Shown here in pieces: positions 44,161 through 52,433 of a stretch of DNA of 64,000 nt. Both the position numbers and the translations under genes were made by a program. Position 1 is the first letter of the stretch. The number at the start of each line of letters is the position of its first letter. The stretch comes from Frigoribacterium sp. PhB160 (GTDB lineage: Bacteria > Actinomycetota > Actinomycetes > Actinomycetales > Microbacteriaceae): contig NZ_RKIE01000001.1 in assembly GCF_003751785.1 (NCBI RefSeq), forward strand, positions 535,564-599,563, in the 5' to 3' direction. Below the pieces are notes generated by a model that had not been told where the DNA came from, ran no database searches, and saw nothing but the letters and a program-made list of their open reading frames with translations.

Positions 44161-44746
44161 GGCTCTCGATCGCGTGGTCGAAGGCCGTGACGGCGTCGAA
44201 GCTCGGGCGCAGCATCGTCTGCAGCTGGAGCCCCTCGTAGAGCGCGACGACGGTCGTCGCGAGCGAGCGCACGTCGGTGCCCTCGGGGACCACGCCCTCG
44301 GTGACGTCGAAGGCGAGGCCCTGCTGCACCATGCGGTGGAAGTCGAGGTAGAGCTCACGCAGGTACGGCGCGCCGATGTCGCCGGGCTCGGTCGCCTCGA
44401 CGGAGAGCGCCATCAGCGTGCGCGACAGGCCCTGGTGCGCGGCGCTGTGGGCGACGAGCCCGCGGAGGAAGCCGAGGGTCGCGCCCCCGGCGGTCTCGCG
44501 GGCGACCTGCTCGAAGCGGTCCTGGTTCCACCGGTCGAGGGCGGCGAGCAGCAGGCCCTTCCAGTCGGGGAACTGGCGGTGCACGCAGGCGACCGACATG
44601 TCGGCGGTGCGGGCCACCTCCTCGACGGTCGTCCGGCGGTAGCCGAGGCGCTCGAGGGTCTCGACCGTGGCCGCGACGATGCGCTTCCGGTCGACGACCG
44701 CGAGGTCGAAGGCGGTCTGGTCGGCCGGGGCCATGTCGATGGTCAT
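44144..44746 (-). CDS. TetR family transcriptional regulator
   Basis: A 200-residue regulator. The DNA-binding part is RKRIVAATVETLERLGYRRT, then VEEVARTADMSVACVHRQFP. The C-terminal domain ends VVALYEGLQLQTMLRPSFDA, matching the TetR at 37959. AGGGAG precedes the ATG. It may regulate the gene upstream or the glycosidase cluster; no direct operator was found. Confidence 0.86.
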   Translation of the reverse strand: MTIDMAPADQTAFDLAVVDRKRIVAATVETLERLGYRRTTVEEVARTADMSVACVHRQFPDWKGLLLAALDRWNQDRFEQVARETAGGATLGFLRGLVAHSAAHQGLSRTLMALSVEATEPGDIGAPYLRELYLDFHRMVQQGLAFDVTEGVVPEGTDVRSLATTVVALYEGLQLQTMLRPSFDAVTAFDHAIESLISAW

Positions 44747-44862
44747 GCGTTCTCCCTGAGGAGTGGTGGGGTCCTCGTCCCCAGCATGGCGAGCCGGGGC
44801 GGCGTGGCAAAGCCCCCTGACGGGGGGTCGGTGCGGCGACGGGGCGACGCGGGTGGGCCCTG

Positions 44863-46050
44863 TCGACGAGTCAGGAGCCGTCGGCGATGCGGGACCGGGC
44901 ACGGGGGAGTCGGGGGTCGGGGCGACGGCGATCCCTGAGTCGTGCACCGGGTGCGGGCCTGACCGCGAGGTGCCGGTCAGCGGCCGCGGCCCGCGCGGGT
45001 GACGGCGCGCGCGGAGCGCGACGAGAGGACGGCGGCGCGCGAGCGCCACGACAGCACCGCCAGCAACGACAGGCCCGAGCCGATCGCGAGCAGGGAGCCG
45101 AACGACCCGATCGCCCCGATCGAGAGCGCCGAGCCGACGCTGCCGATCGAGAGGACCGAGTCCTTCGACGCGATCGACAGCGCGCTGCCCGTCGACCAGA
45201 GCGAGAGCACGCTCGAGTCGTTCCGCCGCCGGGGTGCTCGTCCGCTCGTCATGCGCCCAGTGTGCGCCCGCGGCGCTCGCTGCGTCGCCGTGTCGCTGCG
45301 TCGACGACTCAGGGATCGCCGTCGTCCGCCGCCGCAGGGCCCGGTCGCGGCGGGCGCCTCGCGCACGCCCTCCTGAGTCGTCGACGGCGTCGGGCCCGTC
45401 GGCGACGACGTCTCGGTCGGCGCCGTCGACTCGTCAGGAGCAACTGTCGGCGACGCGCGGCGTGCTCGGGGTGCACGTCGTCTCGCGACGAAGGTGCCTG
45501 AGTTGCTGACGGGACGGGTGGGTGAGGCGGGGGCGGTACGGCTGCGCCGTCGGCTCGTCAGGAGGAAGCGGTGGCGGGGAACGGCGTTGGCGGGGTGCGG
45601 GTAGTCCGGCGACGAGGGCGCCTGAATTGTTGACGGGACGGGACGGGACGGGTGGGTGTGGCGGTGGGGGCGGTACGGCTGCGCCGTCGACTGGTCAGGA
45701 GGAACCGTCGGCGACGGACGGCGCGGGTGGGGTGCGGGCCGTCCGGCGACGAAGATGCCTGAGTTGTTGACGGGACGGGACGGGACGGGACGGGGCGGGA
45801 CGGGACGGGTGGGTGCGGCGGTGGGGGCGGGACGGCTGCGCCGTCGACTCGTCAGGAGGAACCGTCGGCGGGCGACGGCGTCGGTGGGGTGCGGGCCGTC
45901 CGGCGACCAAGACGCCTGAGTTGTTGACGGGACGGGTGGGCGCGGCGTCGGGGGCGGCACGGCTGCGCCGTCGGCTCGTCAGGAGGAACCGTCGGCGACG
46001 GACGGCGCGGGTGGGGTGCGGGCCGTCCGGCGACGAAGGTGCCTGAGTTG
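44863..46050. repeat. Palindrome array II: seven family-1 elements
   Basis: Seven copies at 44863-44946, 45301-45386, 45426-45510, 45549-45634, 45686-45771, 45843-45928 and 45970-46050. The first two carry the CGACGACTCAGG and CCTGAGTCGT ends; copies 3-7 read (C)TCGTCAGGAGGAA at the left and GCCTGAGTTGTTGACGG at the right, which is the opposite orientation to arrays I and III. Copies 4-7 are strongly alike and are joined by variable runs of GGGAC. Spacing between starts is 123-157 bp. The first copy overlaps no gene; the second to seventh lie between the Ser-repeat gene and the deaminase terminator. Confidence 0.82.
44977..45252 (-). CDS. Short protein with Ser-x-Leu-Ser-Ile-Gly-Ser repeats
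   Basis: A 91-residue protein. A basic leader (MTSGRAPRRRNDSS) precedes about six units of the type SVLSIGSVGSALSIGAIGS (residues 14-60), and a basic tail (RSRAAVLSSRSARAVTRAGR) ends it. Similar short proteins with SIGS repeats occur in actinobacteria; the period suggests a small beta-solenoid or a membrane-lying sheet. No known function. It lies between the first and second palindromes of array II. Confidence 0.55.
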   Translation of the reverse strand: MTSGRAPRRRNDSSVLSLWSTGSALSIASKDSVLSIGSVGSALSIGAIGSFGSLLAIGSGLSLLAVLSWRSRAAVLSSRSARAVTRAGRGR

Positions 46051-46089
46051 CCTGCGAGGGGCACGGGTGCGGCCAGCCCCCCGACGCGA

Positions 46090-46129
46090 CGAGACCCGGC
46101 ACCGCCCACGCGGGCGGCACCGGGTCTCG
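46090..46129 (-). terminator. Terminator of the importer/deaminase operon
   Basis: CGAGACCCGGCACCGCCC pairs with GGGCGGCACCGGGTCTCG, an 18-bp stem with two mismatched pairs and a four-base loop. It lies 24 bp beyond the stop of the deaminase-like gene and separates the operon from palindrome array II. Confidence 0.75.
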
Positions 46130-46152
46130 TCAGGTCGAGCGGGCGGCAGGGC

Positions 46153-47328
46153 CTACAGCCCGACCCCGACCCCGGCACCCCGCGGCGCCACGCCGAACTC
46201 CGCGTCGAGCGCGGCCAGCTCGGCGTCGACGCGGGCACGCAGCGCCGCCTTCTCGCCGGCGGGCAGCCAGGACGCCTCGACGCCGGCCCGGGCCATGGCC
46301 CGCACCTGGTCGGCGTCGGCGCCGATCTGCTCCGACACGATGCGGTACTCGGCGGCCAGCGACGTCGGGAACATGCCCGGGTCGTCCGACGCCGGCACGA
46401 CGTTCAGCCCGGCCTCGAGCATCGCCGCGATCGACGCGCGGCGCCAAGGTCGCCACGACCGTCGCGACGTGGTCGACACGACGGTGAAGGCGACCTGCTC
46501 GTCGCGCATCCGCGCCACGACGTCGTCGTCCTCGAGCACGTAGTACCCGTGGTCGATGCGGTCGCAGCCGAGCTGGTCGAGGCAGGTGATCGTGTTGACG
46601 GCGGTGGGCGCGTGCTCCGACGAGTGCGCCGTGCGGCCGAGCCCGGCCGCCCCCGCGAGGCGGTAGGCGTCGACGAAGCGCTCGGGCGGTCCCTTGGTCT
46701 CGAGGTTGTCGAGGCCGATGCCGGCGACGTACTCGTTCGGCGCGTCGACGACCTGCTGCACGAGCGCGAGGGCGTGCTCGCCCGACCGGCTGCGGTCGAT
46801 GCCCTGGATCATGCGGCCGGTCATGCCGAAGTCGCGTTCCGCGAGCCGGATGCCCTCGGCGTAGGCCTCGACCGACCCGGCGTAGCCGAGCGAGGCGAGG
46901 TGCGGCGGCACCGCGTCGAAGAACAGCTCGAGGTGGCGGGTGCCGCTCCGGTGCGCGTCCTCGAACGCCTCGTAGGTGATGCGGGTGAGGTCGTCGGCGT
47001 CGCGGAGCACCTCGACGACCCACTCCGACGCCTGGAACAGCGAGTACGACACGTCGGGCTCGCCCTCGCTCGGCCCCTGCGGCACGGGGATGCGCGTGTC
47101 GCGGTAGAGCGCCGGGTCGGGCGGCAGCGAGTTGATGTCGGCGAAGACCCGCTCGGGCTCGGCCGGCAGCGCGAGGCCCTCGCGCCGGGCGAGCTCGGCG
47201 AAGGTCGAGGCCCGCACGGTGCCGATCAGGTGGCAGTGCAGGTCGACCTTCGGCATGCGGTCGAGGTACGCGCCGGGCAGGGCGCCCGGCAGCGCGCCGG
47301 GCGACGACGGGGGCGACGTCACGGCCAT
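46153..47328 (-). CDS. Adenosine deaminase-like metallohydrolase
   Basis: A 391-residue TIM-barrel deaminase. The N-terminal metal motif is DLHCHLIG, the mid-region retains RIDHGYYVLED, and the last ligand lies in VPASDDPGMF. The usual catalytic TVHAGE is replaced by TAHSSEHAP (Glu retained), and the usual CPTSN loop by VVSTTSRRSW, so the substrate may differ from adenosine. A Gly/Ala/Pro-rich leader precedes MPKVDLHCH. Its ATG overlaps the solute-binding protein stop as TGATG, which ties it to the importer. Confidence 0.82.
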   Translation of the reverse strand: MAVTSPPSSPGALPGALPGAYLDRMPKVDLHCHLIGTVRASTFAELARREGLALPAEPERVFADINSLPPDPALYRDTRIPVPQGPSEGEPDVSYSLFQASEWVVEVLRDADDLTRITYEAFEDAHRSGTRHLELFFDAVPPHLASLGYAGSVEAYAEGIRLAERDFGMTGRMIQGIDRSRSGEHALALVQQVVDAPNEYVAGIGLDNLETKGPPERFVDAYRLAGAAGLGRTAHSSEHAPTAVNTITCLDQLGCDRIDHGYYVLEDDDVVARMRDEQVAFTVVSTTSRRSWRPWRRASIAAMLEAGLNVVPASDDPGMFPTSLAAEYRIVSEQIGADADQVRAMARAGVEASWLPAGEKAALRARVDAELAALDAEFGVAPRGAGVGVGL

Positions 47329-48401
47329 CAGCGCGACGTCACCTCACGCGCGAAGCGGTCGACCCAGTCGGCGCGGGTGGGCACGAGCTCCGTCGGGTCG
47401 AGCGTCTCGTAGCCGGCGGCGACCGGGTCGGCGGCGATGTCGCCCACGACGGCGGTGATGGTCGACGGCACGGTCGCGCCCGGGTTGACGGGCAGGTCGC
47501 CGACGATCTCGGCCGACGACGACTGCGCCTCGACGCCGAGCAGGTAGTCGATGAACTGCGACGCACCGTCGACGTTCTCGGCCCCGGTCGGGATCATCGC
47601 GCGGTTGGTCGCCATGTACTTGCCGGTCGCCGGCGGGGTCCACGCGACGGCCTCGCCCGAGTCGACGAGGTCGGTCGCGAAGCCGCTGAGGGCGTCGGCC
47701 GCGACGATCTCGCCCTGGGTCAGCAGGTTCGTGACCTCGGTCGACGAGCTGTAGAACTGCAGCACGTTGGGCGCCCACTCGCCGAGCTGGTCGAGCGCGG
47801 CGTCGATGTCGTAGGGTCCGTCGCCGACCTCCGCGGCCACGCCCGAGACCATGAGCTGGCCGGCGGTGACCGAGATGTCGGGCAGCGCGACGCGGCCCTC
47901 GTAGGCCGTGTCGCCGTAGAGCGACCAGTCGGCCGCCTCCTCGGCGCTGAGCTCGTCGGTCGAGTAGAGGGTCCCGTTGAGCTGGTAGCTGTAGGCGGGC
48001 CCGACGTACTCCTCCTCGGTCGCGAAGTCGGAGATCTCCGACAGCGTCGGCACGGCGGAGGCGTCGACCTGCTGGAAGAGCTCGTCCTCCTGGCCGAGGG
48101 CGGCGTAGTAGTCGCTGATGAGCATGACGTCGATGCCGGGGTCGCCGTCGGCGAGCTGCAGCTTCGACAGGCGGTCGGCGTTCGAGCCGGTCTCGACCTC
48201 GACCTGGATGCCGGTGGCCTCGGTGAACGGGTCGACCACCGCCTCCTGGAACTCCTCGACGCCGAACGGGAAGGTGCTGACGACGATGGTGTCGGCGTCG
48301 GGCTCGCCGGAGCTGCTCGACGAGCAGCCGGCGAGCACGACGGCGCCGACGGCGAGGCCGGCCGCGACGGCCAGGCGGCGGGGGCGGGTGGTGGGCGACA
48401 T
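47328..48401 (-). CDS. ABC importer solute-binding lipoprotein (PotD/PotF-like)
   Basis: A 357-residue lipoprotein with lipobox VVLAGC (Cys26) and a Ser run. The mature part (DTIVVSTFPFGVEEFQEAVV, then GIDVMLISDYYAALGQEDEL) has the two-lobe fold of polyamine/thiamine/iron-type binding proteins. It captures the solute outside the cell. It lies 118 bp after the ATPase gene and is followed by the coupled deaminase-like gene. The substrate is not known; polyamine or a nucleobase-like compound are possible. Confidence 0.86.
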   Translation of the reverse strand: MSPTTRPRRLAVAAGLAVGAVVLAGCSSSSSGEPDADTIVVSTFPFGVEEFQEAVVDPFTEATGIQVEVETGSNADRLSKLQLADGDPGIDVMLISDYYAALGQEDELFQQVDASAVPTLSEISDFATEEEYVGPAYSYQLNGTLYSTDELSAEEAADWSLYGDTAYEGRVALPDISVTAGQLMVSGVAAEVGDGPYDIDAALDQLGEWAPNVLQFYSSSTEVTNLLTQGEIVAADALSGFATDLVDSGEAVAWTPPATGKYMATNRAMIPTGAENVDGASQFIDYLLGVEAQSSSAEIVGDLPVNPGATVPSTITAVVGDIAADPVAAGYETLDPTELVPTRADWVDRFAREVTSR

Positions 48402-48519
48402 GAGGTGTCCTCTCAGAGCGGGCGGAGCAGAGCGGGCGGAGCAGGGCGGGTCAGGGCAGGGGACGAGACGAGGAGGCGCGGCGCGGTGCGCCGACACCGC
48501 CGCCGGTCGACGGGTCGGT

Positions 48520-49590
48520 TCAGTCGGGCAGGCGCACGAGCCGCCCGGCCGGGGCGGTGACGACGACGTCGTCCCCGGGCGACAGCGGCGACGTGCCGGT
48601 CGCGCGGACGTCCGAGACGAGCCGCACGCGGGCGCCCGTCTCGTCGACGGCGACGACCGTGACGAGCAGGTCGACGCCGCGGTAGGCGACGTCGGTGACC
48701 GTGCCGGTGAGCTGGAGGCCTCCTGCGGTCTGGTCCGCGCCTCCTCGGGGGACGGTCGCGGGCTCGACCGCGAGGTGCTCGGGCCGCACGGTGACGGTGC
48801 CGCCGGCGGTGAGCCCGACGAAGTTCTCGTAGCCGAGGAAGTCGGCGACGAAGCGGTTCGCCGGCGCCGGGAAGACCTGCTGCGGCGAGCCCTGCTGCAT
48901 CACGCGGCCGGCGCGCATGAGCACCATGTCGTCGCTCATCTCGAGCGCCTCGTCCTGGTCGTGGGTGACGAGCACGACCGTGAGGCCGGTCTCGCCCTGG
49001 ATGCGGCGGATCTCGGCCCGCATCTGCACCCGGAGGCGCGCGTCGAGGTTCGAGAGCGGCTCGTCGAGCAGCAGCAGCGTCGGTCGGATCGCGATGGCGC
49101 GGGCCAGCGCGACGCGCTGCTGCTGGCCGCCGGAGAGCTTCTTCGGCTTGCTCGCCGCGAGGTGGCCGAGGCCGACGAGGTCGAGCGTCTCGCCGACCCG
49201 GGCCTCGCGCTCGGCGGCGGGGACGCGGCGCAGCTTCAGGCCGTAGGCGACGTTCTCGGCGACAGACAGGTGCGGGAAGAGCGCGTACGACTGGAAGACC
49301 ATGCCGAGCCCGCGCTTCTCGGGCGGGGTGCGCGTCATGTCGTCGCCGCCGATGAGGATCGTGCCGCGCGTCGGCGCCGAGTAGCCCGCCAGCATGCGGA
49401 GGGTCGTCGTCTTGCCGCAGCCCGAGGGGCCGAGCAGGGTCGTCAGCTTGCCGGGCTGGATCGCGAGGTCGACGTCGTCCACGGCGGTGAAGTCGCCGAA
49501 GACCTGGCTGACGCCGCGCAGCTCGGCGGCGGGGGTGGTGCTCGCGGCGCCGGTCGAGGGCGAGGGGGTGGCGGGGGTCGGGGTGCTCAC
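48520..49590 (-). CDS. ABC importer ATPase (PotA-like)
   Basis: A 356-residue ATPase with C-terminal TOBE-type regulatory domain (TVTVRPEHLAVEPATV, then VTDVAYRGVDLLVTVV). Walker A GPSGCGKTT (about 53-61), Q-loop VFQSYALFPHLSV, signature LSGGQQQRVALARA and Walker B TLLLLDEPLSNLDA are complete. It energises the two permeases upstream. The GTG start overlaps the permease stop as GTGA. Confidence 0.93.
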   Translation of the reverse strand: MSTPTPATPSPSTGAASTTPAAELRGVSQVFGDFTAVDDVDLAIQPGKLTTLLGPSGCGKTTTLRMLAGYSAPTRGTILIGGDDMTRTPPEKRGLGMVFQSYALFPHLSVAENVAYGLKLRRVPAAEREARVGETLDLVGLGHLAASKPKKLSGGQQQRVALARAIAIRPTLLLLDEPLSNLDARLRVQMRAEIRRIQGETGLTVVLVTHDQDEALEMSDDMVLMRAGRVMQQGSPQQVFPAPANRFVADFLGYENFVGLTAGGTVTVRPEHLAVEPATVPRGGADQTAGGLQLTGTVTDVAYRGVDLLVTVVAVDETGARVRLVSDVRATGTSPLSPGDDVVVTAPAGRLVRLPD

Positions 49591-50396
49591 TTGTTGATGC
49601 CTCCGAAGATCTTGGCGAAGCCGACGGTGCGTTCGGCGATGACGGCGACGACGACGGTGGCCGCGAGGATGAGCGTCGCCATGGCGGCGACCATGGGGTC
49701 GTAGCTCTGCTGGACGTAGTCGAGCATCGTGACCGGCAGGGTGCGGAAGTCGCGGTCCTGCAGCAGCAGCGACAGCGGCACGTTGTTGAACGAGGTGACG
49801 AAGCTGAGCAGCGCCGCCGAGAAGATGCCCGGGCGCAGCATCGGCAGCGTCACGGTGAAGAACGCCCGCACGGGGCTCGCGCCGAGGCCGCGGGCGGCCT
49901 CCTCGAGGGCCGGGTCGGCGAGGGCCAGGGAGGCGCCGGTCACCCTGACCGCGTACGGCATCATCAGCGCGGTGTGGCCGATCAGCAGCGTCGGGAAGTT
50001 CGAGAGCCCGAAGCCGATCATCAGCTGCTGGTAGAGCGCGAGGCCGACGACGAGCTCGGGCACGATCAGCGGCGAGAGGAAGAGCCCCTCGACGATCGAG
50101 CGGCCGGGGAGGCGCCCGCGGTGGATCGCCAGCGTGACCGGGATGCCCACCGCCAGTGCGAGCAGCGTCGCGAGCAGGGCGAGCTGGAGGCTCGACACGA
50201 GCGCCCCGGTGAACGGCTCGTACGTGACGGCCCGCTCGAACCACCGCAGCGAGAAGCCCTGCGGCGGGAAGGTGAGGGTACGGCCGCCGGTGAACGCCGT
50301 CGCGACGACGAACAGGATCGGCACGATCATCACCACGTAGCCGAGCACCGCGAGGGTGCTCGCGACCGGGCGGCGGGTCTTCGGCATGGTGCTCAT
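49587..50396 (-). CDS. ABC importer permease 2 (PotC/PotI-like)
   Basis: A 269-residue protein with six spans; SLQLALLATLLALAVGIPVT is span 2, and the ATPase-contact loop EEAARGLGASPVRAFFTVTL has the conserved EAA motif. ATG start; its 5' end overlaps the 3' end of permease 1 by 4 bp. Confidence 0.93.
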   Translation of the reverse strand: MSTMPKTRRPVASTLAVLGYVVMIVPILFVVATAFTGGRTLTFPPQGFSLRWFERAVTYEPFTGALVSSLQLALLATLLALAVGIPVTLAIHRGRLPGRSIVEGLFLSPLIVPELVVGLALYQQLMIGFGLSNFPTLLIGHTALMMPYAVRVTGASLALADPALEEAARGLGASPVRAFFTVTLPMLRPGIFSAALLSFVTSFNNVPLSLLLQDRDFRTLPVTMLDYVQQSYDPMVAAMATLILAATVVVAVIAERTVGFAKIFGGINK

Positions 50397-51217
50397 CGGG
50401 TGGCTCCCCTGCGGGCGACGAGGGCCGAGAGCCCCGAGACGACGAACACGAGCACCGTCATGACCAGGGCCGTCGCGGAGGCGCCCGCCCAGTCGATCGT
50501 GACGCTCGAGTACGAGAACAGCTGGGTCGCCAGCATCCGCTGGCTCGACCCGCCGAGCAGGTAGGGCGTCGTGTACGCCGTGACCGACCCCGCGAAGACG
50601 AGGGTGGCGGCGACGACGATGCCGGGGCTCGAGAGCGGCACGACGATGCCCCAGAAGGTGCGGGCCCGGCTCGCCCCGAGGCCGCGGGCGGCGTCGTCGA
50701 GACCGGCGTCGACCTGGGCCACGGCCGAGTAGCAGGAGATGATCGCGAGCGGCAGGAAGAGCTGCGTCAGGCCCAGCACGATCGCGAGCTCGGTGTAGAG
50801 CAGCTGCGGCGCGCGGTCGACGAGCCCGAGGCCGACGAGCGCCTGGCCGACGGCGCCCTGCGAGCCGAGCACGACGAGCCACCCGAAGGTGCGGACGACG
50901 TTGCTGAGCAGCAGCGGGAAGATCGCCAGCGCGAGCAGAACGCTCGCCCAGCGCGAGGTCGATCGGGCGAGGAGGTACGCGATCGGGAAGCCGAGCACGA
51001 CGCAGACGACCGTGACGATGAGGCCGAGCCCCACGGTGCGGCCGATGATCCGCAGGTCGTAGGGGTCGCTGAGCATCTGGCCGAGGCGGGCGACGACGTC
51101 GACCGCGGTGACCCCGGGAGGTGCGAACAGCATCGCGAGGGACGGCACGAGGAACCCGCAGAGCAGGAACGCGAGGCCCGGCAGCAACAGCAGCAGGGCC
51201 GGTCTTCTGGAGGTCAC
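50393..51217 (-). CDS. ABC importer permease 1 (PotB/PotH-like)
   Basis: A 274-residue permease with six spans. The EAA loop is LDDAARGLGASRARTFWGIV, and span 5-6 has SVTAYTTPYLLGG, which is typical of PotB/PotH-type proteins. The GTG at 51217 has GGAAGG upstream and fits the first span; an upstream ATG at 51292 lies inside the operator region. It is the first gene of the five-gene operon and lies downstream of AACCGGTT operators. Confidence 0.9.
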   Translation of the reverse strand: MTSRRPALLLLLPGLAFLLCGFLVPSLAMLFAPPGVTAVDVVARLGQMLSDPYDLRIIGRTVGLGLIVTVVCVVLGFPIAYLLARSTSRWASVLLALAIFPLLLSNVVRTFGWLVVLGSQGAVGQALVGLGLVDRAPQLLYTELAIVLGLTQLFLPLAIISCYSAVAQVDAGLDDAARGLGASRARTFWGIVVPLSSPGIVVAATLVFAGSVTAYTTPYLLGGSSQRMLATQLFSYSSVTIDWAGASATALVMTVLVFVVSGLSALVARRGATR

Positions 51218-51278
51218 GACGAGCCTTCCGGTGGCGGTCGGGGCACGAGATCTTCGTGCGGTCGGCACGAGGCCGTGG

Positions 51279-51298
51279 AACCGGTTGTGCAACCGGTC
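51279..51298. promoter_or_regulatory. Palindromic LacI-type operator upstream of the importer operon
   Basis: CCGGTTGTGCAACCGG (51281-51296) is a perfect palindrome with 16 bases, embedded in AACCGGTT and AACCGGTC units. It lies about 60 bp upstream of the permease 1 start. LacI proteins bind such dyads with a central CG or TG; the divergent LacI gene is the likely binder. Confidence 0.72.
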
Positions 51299-51379
51299 TC
51301 ATCCACCGTAGGGGACGGCGCGCGGCCGCCGGGACCGATCGTGTTACGAACACGTAAAACCCGTGCGGGGCGGGGATGA

Positions 51380-51387
51380 GACCGGTT
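51380..51387. promoter_or_regulatory. Second ACCGGT half-site before the LacI gene
   Basis: GACCGGTT repeats the unit of the main operator, 47 bp before the regulator's start codon. A second site there would allow autoregulation or looping between the two promoters. Confidence 0.45.
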
Positions 51388-51433
51388 CCACGGGTGCCCT
51401 AGGCTCGACCCGTCACGACGACGAGGGGGACGC

Positions 51434-52399
51434 ATGTCGACATTGGCCGACGTCGCGGTCCTCGCGGGCGTCTCGAAGGCCACCGCCTCGCGCGCCCTGA
51501 ACCGGCCCGAGATGGTGCTGCCCGACACGGCGGCCCGCGTGCTGGCCGCGGCCGAGCAGCTCGGCTTCGTCGCCAACCGCGCCGCGCGCCAGCTGGCCCG
51601 CGGTCGCAGCGGGCTCGTCGCCCTCGTCGTCCCGACCCTGGACAACTCGTTCTTCACGCCGGTCATCGCCGGGGCGCAGGCCCGCGCGGGCGAGGCGGAC
51701 GTGCAGCTGACGGTCGCCGTGCACCCGCTGTCGAGCGCGGGCGAGCTCGTCGCCTTCGAGCGGCTGTCGGCGCAGGTCGACGGGTTCCTCGTCGTGGCGC
51801 CGCGCGGACCCGACTCCGTGGTGGCCGCGGCGGCGGGCCACAAGCCGACGGTGCTCGTCGACCGCGAGGTCGCCGGGCTGCCCTCGGTCGTCGCCGACAC
51901 CGCCTCGGCCTTCGGCTCGCTCGTCGGTCGCCTCGTCGACGACGGCCACGAGCGCATCGCCTACGTCGGCGGGCCCGACGGCTCGTGGCAGAACGAGCAG
52001 CGCACGGCCGCGGTCGTCGCGGCCGCGGCGGGCCGGGCCGAGCTCACCGTGCTCGGGCCGTGGCCCTCGACCTTCGCCGCGGGGGTGGGGGTCGCCGACG
52101 AGGTGCTCGCCTCGGGCGCGACCGCCGTCGTGCCGTACGCGACCGCGATCGGGCTGGGGCTGATGTTCGCGCTGGGTCGGTCGCGCGCCTCCTCGTCGGT
52201 GGTCGTCAGCTCGGAGCGCATGGTCGTCGACTCGCTCGGGCTCGAGGGCGTGCCGGCCATCGACGTCGACGGCGAGGAGCTCGGACGCGTCGCGGTCGGG
52301 CGCCTGCTCGAGCTCGTCGACGGCGGTGCGGCCGCGGGGCTGCGGGCGGGGGAGCAGCAGCGGTTGTCCGTGCCGGTCCACTGGCCGGCTCGGCGGTAG
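51434..52399 (+). CDS. LacI family transcriptional regulator
   Basis: A 321-residue repressor. The HTH is STLADVAVLAGVSKATASRA, followed by the hinge helix NRAARQLARGRSGLVALVVP. The periplasmic-binding-like core has DNSFFTPVIAGAQARAGEAD and VVVSSERMVVDSLG. The ATG has GAGGGGG upstream. It is divergent from the importer operon and most likely represses it in the absence of its ligand. Confidence 0.9.
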   Translation: MSTLADVAVLAGVSKATASRALNRPEMVLPDTAARVLAAAEQLGFVANRAARQLARGRSGLVALVVPTLDNSFFTPVIAGAQARAGEADVQLTVAVHPLSSAGELVAFERLSAQVDGFLVVAPRGPDSVVAAAAGHKPTVLVDREVAGLPSVVADTASAFGSLVGRLVDDGHERIAYVGGPDGSWQNEQRTAAVVAAAAGRAELTVLGPWPSTFAAGVGVADEVLASGATAVVPYATAIGLGLMFALGRSRASSSVVVSSERMVVDSLGLEGVPAIDVDGEELGRVAVGRLLELVDGGAAAGLRAGEQQRLSVPVHWPARR

Positions 52400-52433
52400 C
52401 GGGGCGGGTCCGGCCCGGGCGGGTCGTGCGCCC

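Noticed and set aside
44863-46050. CRISPR-like array
   Set aside because: Repeat units are 83-86 bp with diverged interiors and palindromic edges, spacing is irregular, and there are no cas genes. Spacers of a CRISPR array would be unique and of constant length.
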